64,000 nucleotides of DNA, from assembly GCA_016720825.1 (NCBI GenBank), contig JADKJV010000003.1:124001-188000 (forward strand). Reading direction: 5' to 3'. Source of the DNA: Chitinophagaceae bacterium. GTDB taxonomy: Bacteria; Bacteroidota; Bacteroidia; Chitinophagales; Chitinophagaceae. The stretch's first letter is position 1. Every line of letters begins with the position of its first letter. The notes below the pieces were generated by a model, which was not told the DNA's origin, did not search any database, and saw nothing but the letters and a program-made list of their open reading frames with translations. Position numbers and translations under genes: made by a program. Below are positions 27,692-36,532 of the stretch, piece by piece.

Positions 27692-28177
27692 TTAAATAAC
27701 GTTTTCCATTTTCACCAGGTATTCTTTCAGTTGCAGCCTTGCCCGGTGTAAATAAACTTTGACCTGGCTTGCGCTGAGTTCTGTGATCTTCCCGATTTCT
27801 TCGTAACTGTATCCTTCATAATCTTTCAGCAGCACCAGTGTTCGTTGTGTTTCATTCAGCCTGGCCAGTGCCTGATCAAGCACTTTCTTCAGGTTGTTCT
27901 CCTGTTTATGCTGTACCCGCACATCTTCATTGAAATCCTCTTTCAGCTGGATTCTTTTCACTTTGCGGATATGATCAATCATCTGGTGGTAGGCAACCGT
28001 AAACAGGTAAGATTTTGATTTGGCTGCATCCACATCCGCCCGGTTCCGCCACATTTTCTCAAACGCCGTTTGCACCACATCGCGCGCATCCTCTTCATGC
28101 CTGAGATTCTTCAGGATGAAGCGGTACACGTTATCGGCGTACTCAGTAACACAGGCGTTATATTCCTTTTCTGTCAT
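27692..28177 (-). CDS. ECF-type RNA polymerase sigma factor
   Basis: 161 residues from the ATG at 28177 (MTEKEYNACVTEYAD). Region 2 includes DARDVVQTAFEKMWRN and SYLFTVAYHQMIDHIRK; region 4 includes LNETQRTLVLLKDYEGYSYEEIGKITELSASQVKVYLHRARLQLKE. The upstream TTG at 28198 overlaps a perfect -7 box TAATTTTG (28196-28203), so the downstream ATG is chosen. It forms an operon with the membrane anti-sigma candidate, the usual pair for envelope-sensing regulation. Confidence 0.9.
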   Translation of the reverse strand: MTEKEYNACVTEYADNVYRFILKNLRHEEDARDVVQTAFEKMWRNRADVDAAKSKSYLFTVAYHQMIDHIRKVKRIQLKEDFNEDVRVQHKQENNLKKVLDQALARLNETQRTLVLLKDYEGYSYEEIGKITELSASQVKVYLHRARLQLKEYLVKMENVI

Positions 28178-28195
28178 AAACAGCGGTAGTGAAAA

Positions 28196-28203
28196 CAAAA
28201 TTA
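28196..28203 (-). promoter_or_regulatory. -7 box of the ECF sigma operon
   Basis: TAATTTTG on the minus strand matches the Bacteroidetes -7 consensus TAnnTTTG exactly. The -33 position reads TGTA, a poor match. The transcript would start near 28189 and leave about a 12-base leader before the ATG at 28177. Confidence 0.45.
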
Positions 28204-28287
28204 GCTTTTCGGGCCAGCTTTGTACAGTAATACGCAGGAAGTAACCGAAAAGTTACAGGAGCGGTAAAATATTTACAGAGTTGATAA

Positions 28288-28506
28288 TCAGCGGGTAAGA
28301 ACAGGTACGCTGATAAACTGATGGGAGAAATTATCCATAATCAGTTTGGCAGGCGCATTCTTCTTTTCGGGGCAGGCCGTCTGGGTGCAGCAGGAAGGGA
28401 TTTCCTCTTTTGCCGGGGTTATTTTCCGCGGCGACCGCAAAACCGCTGCCGAAGCCGCGATGAGCGCAAATATCAGGGTGAGCAACAGCACATTTTTCCT
28501 TCTCAT
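28288..28506 (-). CDS. Small exported cysteine-containing protein
   Basis: 72 residues: an N-terminal membrane or signal helix (VLLLTLIFALIAASAAV), then a basic stretch, then CCTQTACPEKKNAPAKL and a C-terminal DNFSHQFISVPVL. The three cysteines suggest disulfides or metal binding. A -7-like box TACCTTCG (28528-28535, minus) sits about 22 bases upstream of the ATG. No family is recognised. Moderately confident because of promoter, start and signal coherence. Confidence 0.5.
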   Translation of the reverse strand: MRRKNVLLLTLIFALIAASAAVLRSPRKITPAKEEIPSCCTQTACPEKKNAPAKLIMDNFSHQFISVPVLTR

Positions 28507-28566
28507 GGTTGTGGTTTTGGGATTGGACGAAGGTAGTCGGGGAAATGTTACAGGAAGCTTAAAAAA

Positions 28567-29062
28567 GTTACCAGTTACCGGTTGCCGGTTACCAGTTTTT
28601 GCGTGTTGAAACGAAAAGGCTTTACGGTTTGGAAAACCATAAACAAGAACTGCGTACCGCGCTAAATGTTACCAGTTACCGGTTGCCAGTTACCAGTTTT
28701 TGCGTGATGAAACGAAAAGGCATTCCGGTTTGGGAAACCATAAACAAGAACTGCGTACCGCGCTAAATGTTACCAGTTACCGGTTGCCAGTTACCGGTTT
28801 TTGCGTGATGAAACGAAAAGGCATTCCGGTTTGGGAAACCATAAACAAGAACTGCGTACCGCGCTAAATGTTACCAGTTACCAGTTGCCTGTTACCAGTT
28901 TTTGCGTGATGAAACAAAAGGCATTCCGGTTTGGGAAACCATAAACAAGAACTGCGTACCGCGCTAAATGTTACCAGTTACCAGTTGCCTGTTACCAGTT
29001 TTTGCGTGATGAACCGAAAAAGCCTTCCGGTTTGGAAAGCCATAAAAAAGTACTGCGTAACT
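28567..29062 (+). repeat. Five tandem copies of a 101-base repeat (family B)
   Basis: Units begin with GTTACCAGTTACC at 28567, 28668, 28769, 28870 and 28970, so the period is 101, 101, 101 and 100 bases; the fifth copy is degenerate. Each unit has a 5-prime block of GTTACCAGTTACCGGTTGCC-type 7-mers, then TTTTTGCGTGATGAA, a small hairpin (GGTTTGGGAAACC) and ACTGCGTACCGCGCTAAAT. Adjacent units differ by a few substitutions. There are no unique spacers and no ORF. It fills most of the 685-base divergent gap between the small exported protein and kbl. Confidence 0.9.
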
Positions 29063-29077
29063 AGCTAGCAGGGTTGA

Positions 29078-29150
29078 CAACTGGTAACTGGTAACCGGTG
29101 CAACTGGTAACTGGTAACCGGTAACTGGTAACTGGCAACTGGCAACTGGC
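29078..29150 (-). repeat. Inverted array closing the family B element
   Basis: About ten head-to-tail GGTAACTG, GGTAACCG and GGCAACTG units, the inverse complement of the CAGTTACC/CGGTTACC units that open each 101-base repeat. Together with 28567-28600 and the later blocks this makes a very large palindromic structure. It ends 41 bases before the kbl start codon, so any kbl promoter lies within the last 40 bases or inside the array. Confidence 0.85.
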
Positions 29151-29191
29151 TGCAGGTACATGTATCGGTTGAATTTGCAAAAACCCCCCAT

Positions 29192-30382
29192 ATGAACGAA
29201 CAATTCGTTAAACGCATTGCTGCGGAAGTGGAAGATATACGGACCGCCGGTCTTTTTAAAACAGAAAGGATTATTGCCAGTCCCCAGGGCGCTGAAATAG
29301 TAGTAAACGGAAAAACAGTACTGAATTTCTGTGCCAATAATTATCTCGGGCTTTCTTCGCATCCGAAAGTGATAGAGGCCGCGCATAAAGCCATTGACCA
29401 CCGCGGCTATGGTATGAGCAGTGTGCGGTTTATCTGCGGGACACAGGATATCCATAAAGAACTGGAAGAAAAAATATCGGCCTTCCTCGGAACAGAGGAT
29501 ACCATATTATATGCCGCGGCTTTTGATGCCAATGGCGGTGTGTTTGAACCTTTATTCAATGAAGAAGATGCCATTATTTCTGATGCACTGAACCATGCTT
29601 CCATCATTGATGGTGTCCGTTTGTGCAAGGCCCAGCGTTTCCGGTATGAGCATAATAACATGGAAGACCTGGAAGCCAAACTGCAGGAAGCGTCTTCCTG
29701 CCGCAGCCGCATCATCGTAACCGATGGTTCTTTCAGTATGGATGGAACCATTGCCCGTCTTGACCTGATTGTGGCACTGGCTGAAAAATATGATGCCATT
29801 ATCATGATTGATGAATGCCATTCTTCAGGCTTTGTTGGCAAAACCGGCCGGGGCACCCACGAATACCGCGGTGTGATGGGTAAAATTGATATTATCACCG
29901 GCACACTTGGCAAGGCTTTAGGCGGCGCTTCCGGCGGATTCACTTCCGGCCGTAAGGAAATCATTGATATGCTCCGCCAGAAATCACGTCCTTATTTATT
30001 CAGCAATACATTAGCCCCTTCCATCGTGGGTGGTTCTATTGCAGTGCTGAATATGCTCACCGAAACCACTGAACTCCGCGATAAACTGGAGTTCAACACA
30101 AAATATTTCCGTGAAAAAATGACGGCTGCCGGTTTCGATATCAAACCCGGCGACCATCCCATTGTGCCGATCATGTTATATGAAGCCACGCTGGCACAGA
30201 CCATGGCTGCAAATCTGCTGGAAGAAGGTATTTATGTAATCGGGTTCTTCTTCCCGGTAGTAGCCAAGGGCCAGGCAAGGATCCGCGTGCAGCTGAGTGC
30301 GGCGCATGACCAGAAACACCTGGATCATGCGATTGCGGCGTTTACAAAGATTGGGAAGGAACTGGGGGTGATAAAGGCTTAA
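29192..30382 (+). CDS. kbl: Glycine C-acetyltransferase (2-amino-3-ketobutyrate CoA ligase)
   Basis: 396 residues, family length. PLP-dependent alpha-oxoamine synthase; with threonine dehydrogenase it converts threonine to glycine and acetyl-CoA. Visible: NFCANNYLGLSSHP, SVRFICGTQDIHKELE, ALNHASIIDG, the PLP-phosphate region IDECHSSGFVG, and the Schiff-base lysine Lys241 in GTLGKALGGASGG. RIRVQLSAAHD closes the fold. tdh is not in the window. The TAA stop codon lies inside the left arm of hairpin C1. Confidence 0.96.
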   Translation: MNEQFVKRIAAEVEDIRTAGLFKTERIIASPQGAEIVVNGKTVLNFCANNYLGLSSHPKVIEAAHKAIDHRGYGMSSVRFICGTQDIHKELEEKISAFLGTEDTILYAAAFDANGGVFEPLFNEEDAIISDALNHASIIDGVRLCKAQRFRYEHNNMEDLEAKLQEASSCRSRIIVTDGSFSMDGTIARLDLIVALAEKYDAIIMIDECHSSGFVGKTGRGTHEYRGVMGKIDIITGTLGKALGGASGGFTSGRKEIIDMLRQKSRPYLFSNTLAPSIVGGSIAVLNMLTETTELRDKLEFNTKYFREKMTAAGFDIKPGDHPIVPIMLYEATLAQTMAANLLEEGIYVIGFFFPVVAKGQARIRVQLSAAHDQKHLDHAIAAFTKIGKELGVIKA

Positions 30383-30472
30383 CCACTAAGCCCACAAAGG
30401 AAATACACTAAGTCCACAAAGTGGGAATGCTTTGTGGACTTAGTGTATTTTCTTTGTGAACCTTGTGGTTAA
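30379..30472. repeat. 43-bp-stem hairpin between convergent genes (family C, copy 1)
   Basis: Left arm 30379-30421 and right arm 30430-30472 are inverted copies matching at 38 of 43 positions around an 8-base loop. Arms consist of TTAACCAC, CACAAAGG and CACTAAGTC units. The left arm overlaps the kbl stop codon; the right arm ends 15 bases from the stop codon of the lipoprotein gene at 30487. It probably ends transcription from both sides. Confidence 0.85.
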
Positions 30473-30486
30473 ATTACGCCATTCAA

Positions 30487-31062
30487 TTAAAAGGAAATCT
30501 TCTTCGCTTCGGCTATCAACTCCCCTGCAGAAATATTCTCACTCTCCATCGACACCAGGAAACGCTTCCCCGCAAACCAGGTAATACTGCAATCATTCCT
30601 TTCTTTCTGGCATTGCTCATATCCTTTTACACCACCAATCGTGATGGGTTTTGTATAATCATTTTCATTCTCAATTTTCACATCAATCATATTTGTGTAC
30701 TGCATGTTGTACACACCGGCGCCGCCATCACCCGCGCAATCGTAAATATTAAGGGTGATCCTGCTGGAGTCACTCACTACATACTGGCCGGTAACGAGAC
30801 CAGCGCCCATGGATTCATTGTATTCCGCATCTGTTAATGCAGCACCTAAAATTGTTGCCGGGAGTTTGGCTTTCAGTTCATCAGATCCCAGCGGAGCCAG
30901 GTTCCTTAATTCTTCCAAAAACTGTTCAGGCCCGGTAGCCGTTGTGGTGGTTGTGGTTTTAGCTGTTGTGGTGTCATCTTTCCCGGCCGGTGAATCGGAT
31001 TTTTTCGAGTTGTTGCAGGATACAAGAATCAGCAGGAAACATGTGGTAATAATCTTATACAT
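30487..31062 (-). CDS. Hypothetical lipoprotein
   Basis: 191 residues. Lipobox ILVSCNNS with the modified Cys at 16, then a Thr-rich linker (DDTTTAKTTTTTTATG). The folded part contains LNIYDCAGDGGAGVYNMQYTNM and KGYEQCQKERNDCSITWFAGKRFLVSMESENI, with three cysteines. This is likely an outer-membrane-anchored periplasmic protein. No known domain is recognised. Confidence 0.7.
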   Translation of the reverse strand: MYKIITTCFLLILVSCNNSKKSDSPAGKDDTTTAKTTTTTTATGPEQFLEELRNLAPLGSDELKAKLPATILGAALTDAEYNESMGAGLVTGQYVVSDSSRITLNIYDCAGDGGAGVYNMQYTNMIDVKIENENDYTKPITIGGVKGYEQCQKERNDCSITWFAGKRFLVSMESENISAGELIAEAKKISF

Positions 31063-31268
31063 ATAGGTGTTAGTTGATTGGAGTCAGTAAAATTACTAAT
31101 AATCGGATTTTTACGTATGATCTGCGGAGATTTAACAGGAAAAAAGCCCGGAAAATTATGAGAAACAATAAGCGCGTAGTATTTTCGTTTTCCATTTAAC
31201 GATGCAGAAACTCTACCGCCAATCCCTTTGAATTTCCCCAATTAATTAGTTGACCCAGAAAATTTAAA

Positions 31269-31397
31269 ATGAAAAAATTCCTTTTATCATTGGCTTTTAT
31301 TGCCACAATCGCATTTGTCCTGAGTTCCTGTGCCGCTGCCAAACGGGATTGCCAGGGAGTTAAGCATTACAAACAAAAAGGCGGATTTTATCTCTGA
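31269..31397 (+). CDS. 42-residue lipoprotein
   Basis: ATG at 31269, TGA at 31395. MKKFLLSLAFIATIAFVL is a clear signal helix, followed by lipobox LSSC with Cys21 and a 21-residue mature peptide (AAAKRDCQGVKHYKQKGGFYL) holding one more Cys. An intrinsic terminator follows 24 bases downstream. The length of the mature part, the terminator and the signal support a real small gene. Function unknown; such entericidin-sized lipoproteins may be envelope stress or structural peptides. Confidence 0.7.
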   Translation: MKKFLLSLAFIATIAFVLSSCAAAKRDCQGVKHYKQKGGFYL

Positions 31398-31421
31398 TAA
31401 ATTCCACCCACCACCTTATTC

Positions 31422-31449
31422 AATCCCGGTTTTGCCGGGATTTTTTATT
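31422..31449 (+). terminator. Intrinsic terminator after the 42-residue lipoprotein
   Basis: AATCCCGG (31422-31429) and CCGGGATT (31435-31442) form an 8-bp stem with a 5-base loop followed by TTTTTTATTT. Confidence 0.85.
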
Positions 31450-31457
31450 TTAGCCCT

Positions 31458-31982
31458 GTGAAAAAAATATCTAGCCTCTCCGCCGCTCTCATTTTAATTT
31501 GCCTCACTGCCTTTTCCCAGCAAAATGATTTCCCTGCCGCCTGGCAAGGCAACTGGAAAGGCGAACTCAGCTGGTTTAAAACCGGTAATCGGGATCCCCA
31601 AAAAGTAAATATGGAACTGCGGATCCATAAAACGGATACCGCCTGGACCTGGCAGCTGATTTATGGTTCTGCCACGGAAGATAACCGCCCTTATATTTTA
31701 TTACCCCGCGATACCTCCGGTGTGCATTGGGTGATTGATGAACTGAATGGTATTGTGCTCGATCAGTACCTGGTTGGCAACCAGTTCAGCGGGGCTTTTA
31801 CAGTGATGGGTGCTACCATCGTTAATAATTATCACATGGAAAACGGGAAACTGGTTGTCGAATTTTTCAGTTACCCGGCCAAACCCGTGGCCACAACCGG
31901 TAATGGCACGGATGACAGCCCGAAAGTGGATTCATACCGGATCGCTTCTTACCAGAAAGCCATTCTTGAAAGAACCAACTGA
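31458..31982 (+). CDS. Secreted hypothetical protein
   Basis: 174 residues from GTG at 31458 (KKISSLSAALILICLTAFSQ, signal peptide). The mature part looks like a single beta-rich domain (WQGNWKGELSWF, VNMELRIHKTDTAWTWQLIYG, KLVVEFFSYP). No catalytic motif seen. It starts just after the previous terminator and lies 29 bases before the beta-lactamase-like gene, with which it may be co-transcribed. Confidence 0.65.
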   Translation: MKKISSLSAALILICLTAFSQQNDFPAAWQGNWKGELSWFKTGNRDPQKVNMELRIHKTDTAWTWQLIYGSATEDNRPYILLPRDTSGVHWVIDELNGIVLDQYLVGNQFSGAFTVMGATIVNNYHMENGKLVVEFFSYPAKPVATTGNGTDDSPKVDSYRIASYQKAILERTN

Positions 31983-32011
31983 CCTACCTTTGCCGAAATT
32001 ACCTGACGCGC

Positions 32012-32821
32012 ATGAAATCCTTACTGTCTTTTGCTTTCCTGGCCCTGCTATTTGCTTCCTGTACCCAGAATAATGTGAAGGTTGATAAAAGCCTTGCCAA
32101 ATTCTTTACTGATAACAAAGTGGAAGGCTGTTTTGCCATCATGGATAACGGCACCGGCCGCTTTACCGTACACAACCTGGCCCGTTACCGCGACAGTTCC
32201 TATTTACCCGCATCTACATTTAAAATTGTCAACTCACTGATCGGACTCCAGACAGGAAAGATCAGCAGCGACAGTATGGTCATTAAATGGGATGGCGTAA
32301 AACGCCGGGTGGATGACTGGAATAAAGACCTCAATATGTATGATGCCTTTCGTGTTTCAGCCGTGAATTATTACCAGGAAGTGGCGCGTCGCATCGGGAA
32401 AGACACTATGCAACTCTGGCTGGATTCAATCAGCTATGGCACCAAAAAAATCATAGGCCCCATTGATTCCTTCTGGCTCAACAATTCCCTCAAAATAAAA
32501 CCCGACGAAGAACTTGGTCTTGTAAAGAAATTATATTTCGACGACCTTCCATTTTTCAAAAGCTACCAGGAAACGGTCAAGAGAGCGATGCTTTTTGAAA
32601 ATAACACCAAATACAGGCTGGGTTACAAAACAGGCTGGGGTTTCCTCGAAAACGGGCATTCCCTGGGCTGGATTACCGGCTGGGTGGAGGAAAATGGCCA
32701 TCCATACTTTTTTGTACTCAATATTGAGTCTCCCGACCCGAACTTTGACATGTACAATGTGCGTATGAAAATGCTGAAGGATATCCTGAAACACCTGGGA
32801 TACCTGGAAGGAAATATGTAA
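32012..32821 (+). CDS. Class D beta-lactamase-like (OXA-type) lipoprotein
   Basis: 269 residues. Lipobox LFASCTQ (Cys17). Serine beta-lactamase/transpeptidase motifs in class D order: Ser68-x-x-Lys71 in PASTFKIVNS, Ser116-x-Val118 in VSAVNYYQEV, Tyr142-Gly143-Thr144 where class D enzymes usually have YGN, Trp155 in FWLNNSLKI, and Lys206-Thr-Gly in YKTGWG. It acts in the periplasm, anchored to a membrane. Hydrolysis of penicillins or carbapenems is possible but a related BlaR-like or peptidase role is not excluded. Chromosomal context with no mobile element suggests an intrinsic gene. Confidence 0.85.
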   Translation: MKSLLSFAFLALLFASCTQNNVKVDKSLAKFFTDNKVEGCFAIMDNGTGRFTVHNLARYRDSSYLPASTFKIVNSLIGLQTGKISSDSMVIKWDGVKRRVDDWNKDLNMYDAFRVSAVNYYQEVARRIGKDTMQLWLDSISYGTKKIIGPIDSFWLNNSLKIKPDEELGLVKKLYFDDLPFFKSYQETVKRAMLFENNTKYRLGYKTGWGFLENGHSLGWITGWVEENGHPYFFVLNIESPDPNFDMYNVRMKMLKDILKHLGYLEGNM

Positions 32822-32859
32822 TACGCCATCTTTAGCACGTATTTTGATAAATTACGGGA

Positions 32860-33861
32860 GTGTCATTCCGCTTTGAACATATATCCCTGTCCTGGCTTTT
32901 TGCCGGCATCGCCTTCCTGCTCCTTTGCTGGGGTGGTTACATGCTTTGGAAAAAACGAGTCAGTAAAAAAATGGGAGACCCGGCATTAATTGCTGCACTG
33001 AGTAAAGATTATTCCCCCCGTCGGTCATATATTAAATTCATACTGGTTTTGCTGGCATTGGCTGCCGGTGTGATAGCCGCCATGAATCCCCGCGTTCCCG
33101 GAAAGGGAGATGCCGTGAACCGTAAAGGCATGGACCTGGTTTTTGCACTGGACGTAAGCAAAAGCATGCTGGCCACCGATCTCGCACCAAGCCGGCTGGA
33201 ACGTGCCCGGCAGTTTATTATCAAAATGATGCAAAGCATGCCCGACGACCGGGTGGCGCTGGTTTTGTTCGCCGGCAAAGCTTATTTACAAATGCCGCTG
33301 ACTGCAGATTTAGGTGCAGCCGCATTATATGTTTCTGCCGCAGGTCCCGACCTGGTGCCGCAGCAGGGCACTTTAATCAGTGAAGCACTGAACATGAGCG
33401 CTTCTGTTTTCAATCCGCAGGAAAAAAGATACAAAGCCGTGGTGCTGATATCTGACGGGGAAGACCATGAAGAAAATGCACTTGGTACTGCCCGGGATTT
33501 ATCCCGCAAAGCAGTCATGATAAATACCGTCGGCATCGGTTCACCCGAAGGAAGCACGATTCCCGAACCCGGAACCGGTGTGCCGAAAACAGATGAAAAC
33601 GGGAACACCGTGATTTCAAAACTGAATGAACCCGAACTGCAGTCAATTGCCGCCGAAACCCAGGGGATTTATATCCGCCTGCAAAGCACTGAAGATGCCG
33701 TGAAATTATTAAAAGCCCAGCTGGCAAAAATTGACCGCAAATCTTATACGGATGAATCACTGATTGATTTCAGGAGTTTTTATCCCTGGCTAGCGGCTGC
33801 AATGCTGATTTTATTATTATTTGAATTTGTAATTCCCGAAACCCGCCTGCAGGCTGCATGA
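32860..33861 (+). CDS. batB: VWA-domain membrane protein, BatB-like
   Basis: 333 residues from GTG at 32860. Membrane helices at about 10-30, 57-76 and 309-327 frame a von Willebrand A domain with an intact MIDAS motif (Asp98-x-Ser100-x-Ser102 in LDVSKSM) and LISDGEDHEE. Overlaps the next gene by 4 bases (ATGA). Bat proteins are linked to envelope integrity and aerotolerance in Bacteroidetes and spirochetes. batA, batD, batE and the MoxR ATPase are absent here, so the operon is incomplete or split. Confidence 0.85.
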   Translation: MSFRFEHISLSWLFAGIAFLLLCWGGYMLWKKRVSKKMGDPALIAALSKDYSPRRSYIKFILVLLALAAGVIAAMNPRVPGKGDAVNRKGMDLVFALDVSKSMLATDLAPSRLERARQFIIKMMQSMPDDRVALVLFAGKAYLQMPLTADLGAAALYVSAAGPDLVPQQGTLISEALNMSASVFNPQEKRYKAVVLISDGEDHEENALGTARDLSRKAVMINTVGIGSPEGSTIPEPGTGVPKTDENGNTVISKLNEPELQSIAAETQGIYIRLQSTEDAVKLLKAQLAKIDRKSYTDESLIDFRSFYPWLAAAMLILLLFEFVIPETRLQAA

Positions 33862-34475
33862 AGAAAATACTTTTCATATTAAGTGTTATCACCTCGCTGC
33901 AATTGCAGGCGCAGGATAACCTGAATGAAATCATCCAAAAAGGAAATGATTTTTACCTGGCCGGTGAATTTGAGAAAGCCGCCAGCCAGTACAGGCAGGT
34001 CATGGAGAAAGACCCGGCCAATACGACTGCCCGGTTTAACCAGGCAAATGCACTCATAAAGCTTGATAAAAAACAGGAAGCCTCACAGCTGCTCAGTGCA
34101 TTAATTGATGTAACAAAGAATACTGAGCTGAAAGGAAACTCGTGGTATAATAAAGGTGTCATTCTTACCAAAGAAAAAAACCTGGTGGGTAGCATTGAAG
34201 CGTATAAAAATGCATTGCGCCAGAATCCCAATGATAAAACAGCCCGGGAAAACCTGCAGAAAGCCCTGCTTGAACTGAAAAAACAGGTCAAGCCCAGGGA
34301 TGATAAGAAGAATAAGCCTAAAAAACAGGACCAGCAGAAACCCCAGCCCAACCAGGCTATGAGCCCTAAAGAACTGGAGCAAAAACTCAGGCTCCTGTCC
34401 CAGAAAGAAAAAGAAGTAAGGCAGAGGATGCAAAGGCAGACCGGTGCCGGCGGATCGCAGGCAAAAGACTGGTAA
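33858..34475 (+). CDS. batC: TPR-repeat protein, BatC-like
   Basis: 205 residues: signal peptide (MKKILFILSVITSLQLQAQ), three to four tetratricopeptide repeats (about residues 25-135; GNDFYLAGEFEKAASQYRQVMEKDP, SWYNKGVILTKEKNLVGSIEAY), then a Lys/Gln/Pro-rich tail. Overlaps batB by four bases. Presumably a periplasmic scaffold working with the VWA protein. Confidence 0.82.
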   Translation: MKKILFILSVITSLQLQAQDNLNEIIQKGNDFYLAGEFEKAASQYRQVMEKDPANTTARFNQANALIKLDKKQEASQLLSALIDVTKNTELKGNSWYNKGVILTKEKNLVGSIEAYKNALRQNPNDKTARENLQKALLELKKQVKPRDDKKNKPKKQDQQKPQPNQAMSPKELEQKLRLLSQKEKEVRQRMQRQTGAGGSQAKDW

Positions 34476-34532
34476 ACAATTACATTCCCCTCTTGTTATA
34501 CTGCACAGGGCTAAAAGGCTTTACTTATCTTT

Positions 34533-36523
34533 ATGCCTGATTATCATCCACGCTTTATGCATTTATACAGCGGCTCTCTTACTCAGTATAACCGGCTTCC
34601 CACCAGGGAAATCAATATCGGCGGGCTCCTGCTCGGGAATTTCCATCCGATCAGGATACAGACAATGACGACCACTGATACTATGAATACCATTGCTACG
34701 GTGGAACAGAGTATCCGTTGTATTGAAGCAGGTGCTGAACTGATCCGCATCACTGCTCCATCTAAAAACGAAGCCCTGAACCTACAGGCCATTAAAGATG
34801 AATTAAGGAAAAGGGGATTTCAAACGCCGCTGATTGCGGATATCCATTTTACACCCAATGCTGCTGAGATTGCTGCACGGATAGTTGAGAAGGTGCGTGT
34901 GAATCCGGGTAATTATGTTGACAAGAAAAAATTTGAGCAGATAGAGTATACCGATGCTGAATATGCAGAGGAAATAGACCGGATCCGTGAGCGGTTTACA
35001 CCACTGATCCATATCTGCAAAGAATATGGAACAGCCATGCGGATCGGAACCAACCACGGTTCACTCAGCGACCGTATCATGAGCCGGTATGGCGACACCC
35101 CGATGGGCATGGTTGAAAGTGCCATGGAATTCCTGCGCATTGCGCGCGCTGAAACATATCACAATATTGTGCTGAGCATGAAGAGCAGCAATCCGCAGGT
35201 GATGGTTCAGGCTTACCGCATGCTGGTAAAAACCATGCTGGATGAATTTGGGGAAGCATATCCTTTGCACCTCGGTGTAACGGAAGCCGGCGATGGTGAA
35301 GACGGAAGGATTAAATCTGCCATTGGCATCGGCACATTGCTGGAAGATGGCATTGGAGATACAATCCGGGTTTCACTCACAGAAGATCCGGAGTTTGAAA
35401 TCCCGGTCTGCCAGGATATTGTCCGCAGGTACACCCATGCCGGCGCCAGGCTGCACGACGGTGAAGTGCCCGGCATTGAAAAACTGACTTACGACCCCTT
35501 TAATTATAAACGCCGTGAAAGCTTTGCAGTTGAAAATACAGGTGGCAAACAAGTGCCTGTGGTAATCGCGGATTTCAGCAAAGCAAAAAAACTGGAACCT
35601 TCTTCACTGGAACCGGTTGGATACTTTTATGATGCAGCAACAGATAAATGGACGATTAAAGATGCGGCCACTGATTTTATCTTCTCCGGCACATTACCCG
35701 ATTTTGCCCTGCCGGGTACTTTAAAAGTAATCTGTAACCAGCAGGCCTGGCAAGAGGCCGCTGACCAGTCATCATTAGTGCCGTTATTTGAACCGCATGA
35801 ATACCTGGATGCGCAACTGGCAAAATCAAACCGGATGAATGTGGTGATGGTGGATGCCTATTCCAAAGAATATCCCCAGCCGCCGCTGGATAAATTACTC
35901 GGTGCGGTTAAAAAGATAAAACAGTTGTACTGGCTGTAAGTTCCCTGAATTCAAATGCGATGCAAAGTGTCCGTCGTTTGTTTGTGGAGCTGAATGATAA
36001 AGAGGTTCAAAACCCGGTTGTGCTGATTACAGACAGCAGCCATGATGGTATGGATGAAGCGCTGGTTCACTATGCTGTTGAAACAGGCGCCTTGTTGCTG
36101 GATGGTTTTGGTGACGGACTTTGCCTCGGGTATCATTATGGTAATCCTGCCATTGCTACTGAGCATGGGCGCATGAACAATATAGCTTTCGGCATTTTAC
36201 AGGCCACACGCACCAGGATTTCAAAAACAGAATATATCAGCTGCCCGAGTTGCGGCCGTACTTTATTTGACCTGCAGGAAACAACTGCGAAAATCCGGGC
36301 GGTAACCAATCACCTCAAAGGTGTGAAGATTGCGATTATGGGTTGTATTGTAAATGGTCCGGGTGAAATGGCTGATGCTGATTTTGGGTATGTGGGCAGT
36401 GGTCCGGGTAAAATCACTTTATATAAAGGAAAAGAAATCATCCGCCGCAATGTAAACAGCGACGTGGCCGTTGAGGAACTGGTTAGCCTGCTGAAAGAAT
36501 ACAATGCCTGGGTGGAGCAATAA
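34533..36523 (+). CDS. ispG: 4-hydroxy-3-methylbut-2-enyl-diphosphate synthase (long form), frameshifted
   Basis: Frames 34533-35939 and 35960-36523 join into about 663 residues, the length of the Bacteroidetes/plant-type IspG with an inserted domain. The N-terminal TIM barrel has IRIQTMTTTDTMN, LIADIHFTPNAA and RIGTNHGSLSDR. The C-terminal Fe-S domain has SCPSCGRTLFDLQ and MGCIVNGPGEMADADFGYVG, giving the three cluster cysteines plus one. One extra base near 35911-35925, for example in the A4 run at 35918-35921, yields KTVVLAVSSLNSNAMQ. It makes HMBPP in the MEP isoprenoid pathway and is normally essential, so the shift is probably a sequencing error. Confidence 0.93.
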
Positions 36524-36532
36524 AAAATTTAC

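Noticed and set aside
28567..29062. CRISPR-like regular repeats
   Set aside because: The period is regular, but whole 101-base units repeat with no unique spacers and no cas genes nearby; it is a tandem repeat.
28964..29455. Minus-strand ORF of 163 codons over the repeat and the start of kbl
   Set aside because: Made of repeat translation and antisense to kbl; no coherent protein.
32012..32821. Acquired antibiotic-resistance gene
   Set aside because: No integron, insertion sequence or plasmid signs; the gene lies among ordinary chromosomal genes and its spectrum cannot be read from sequence.
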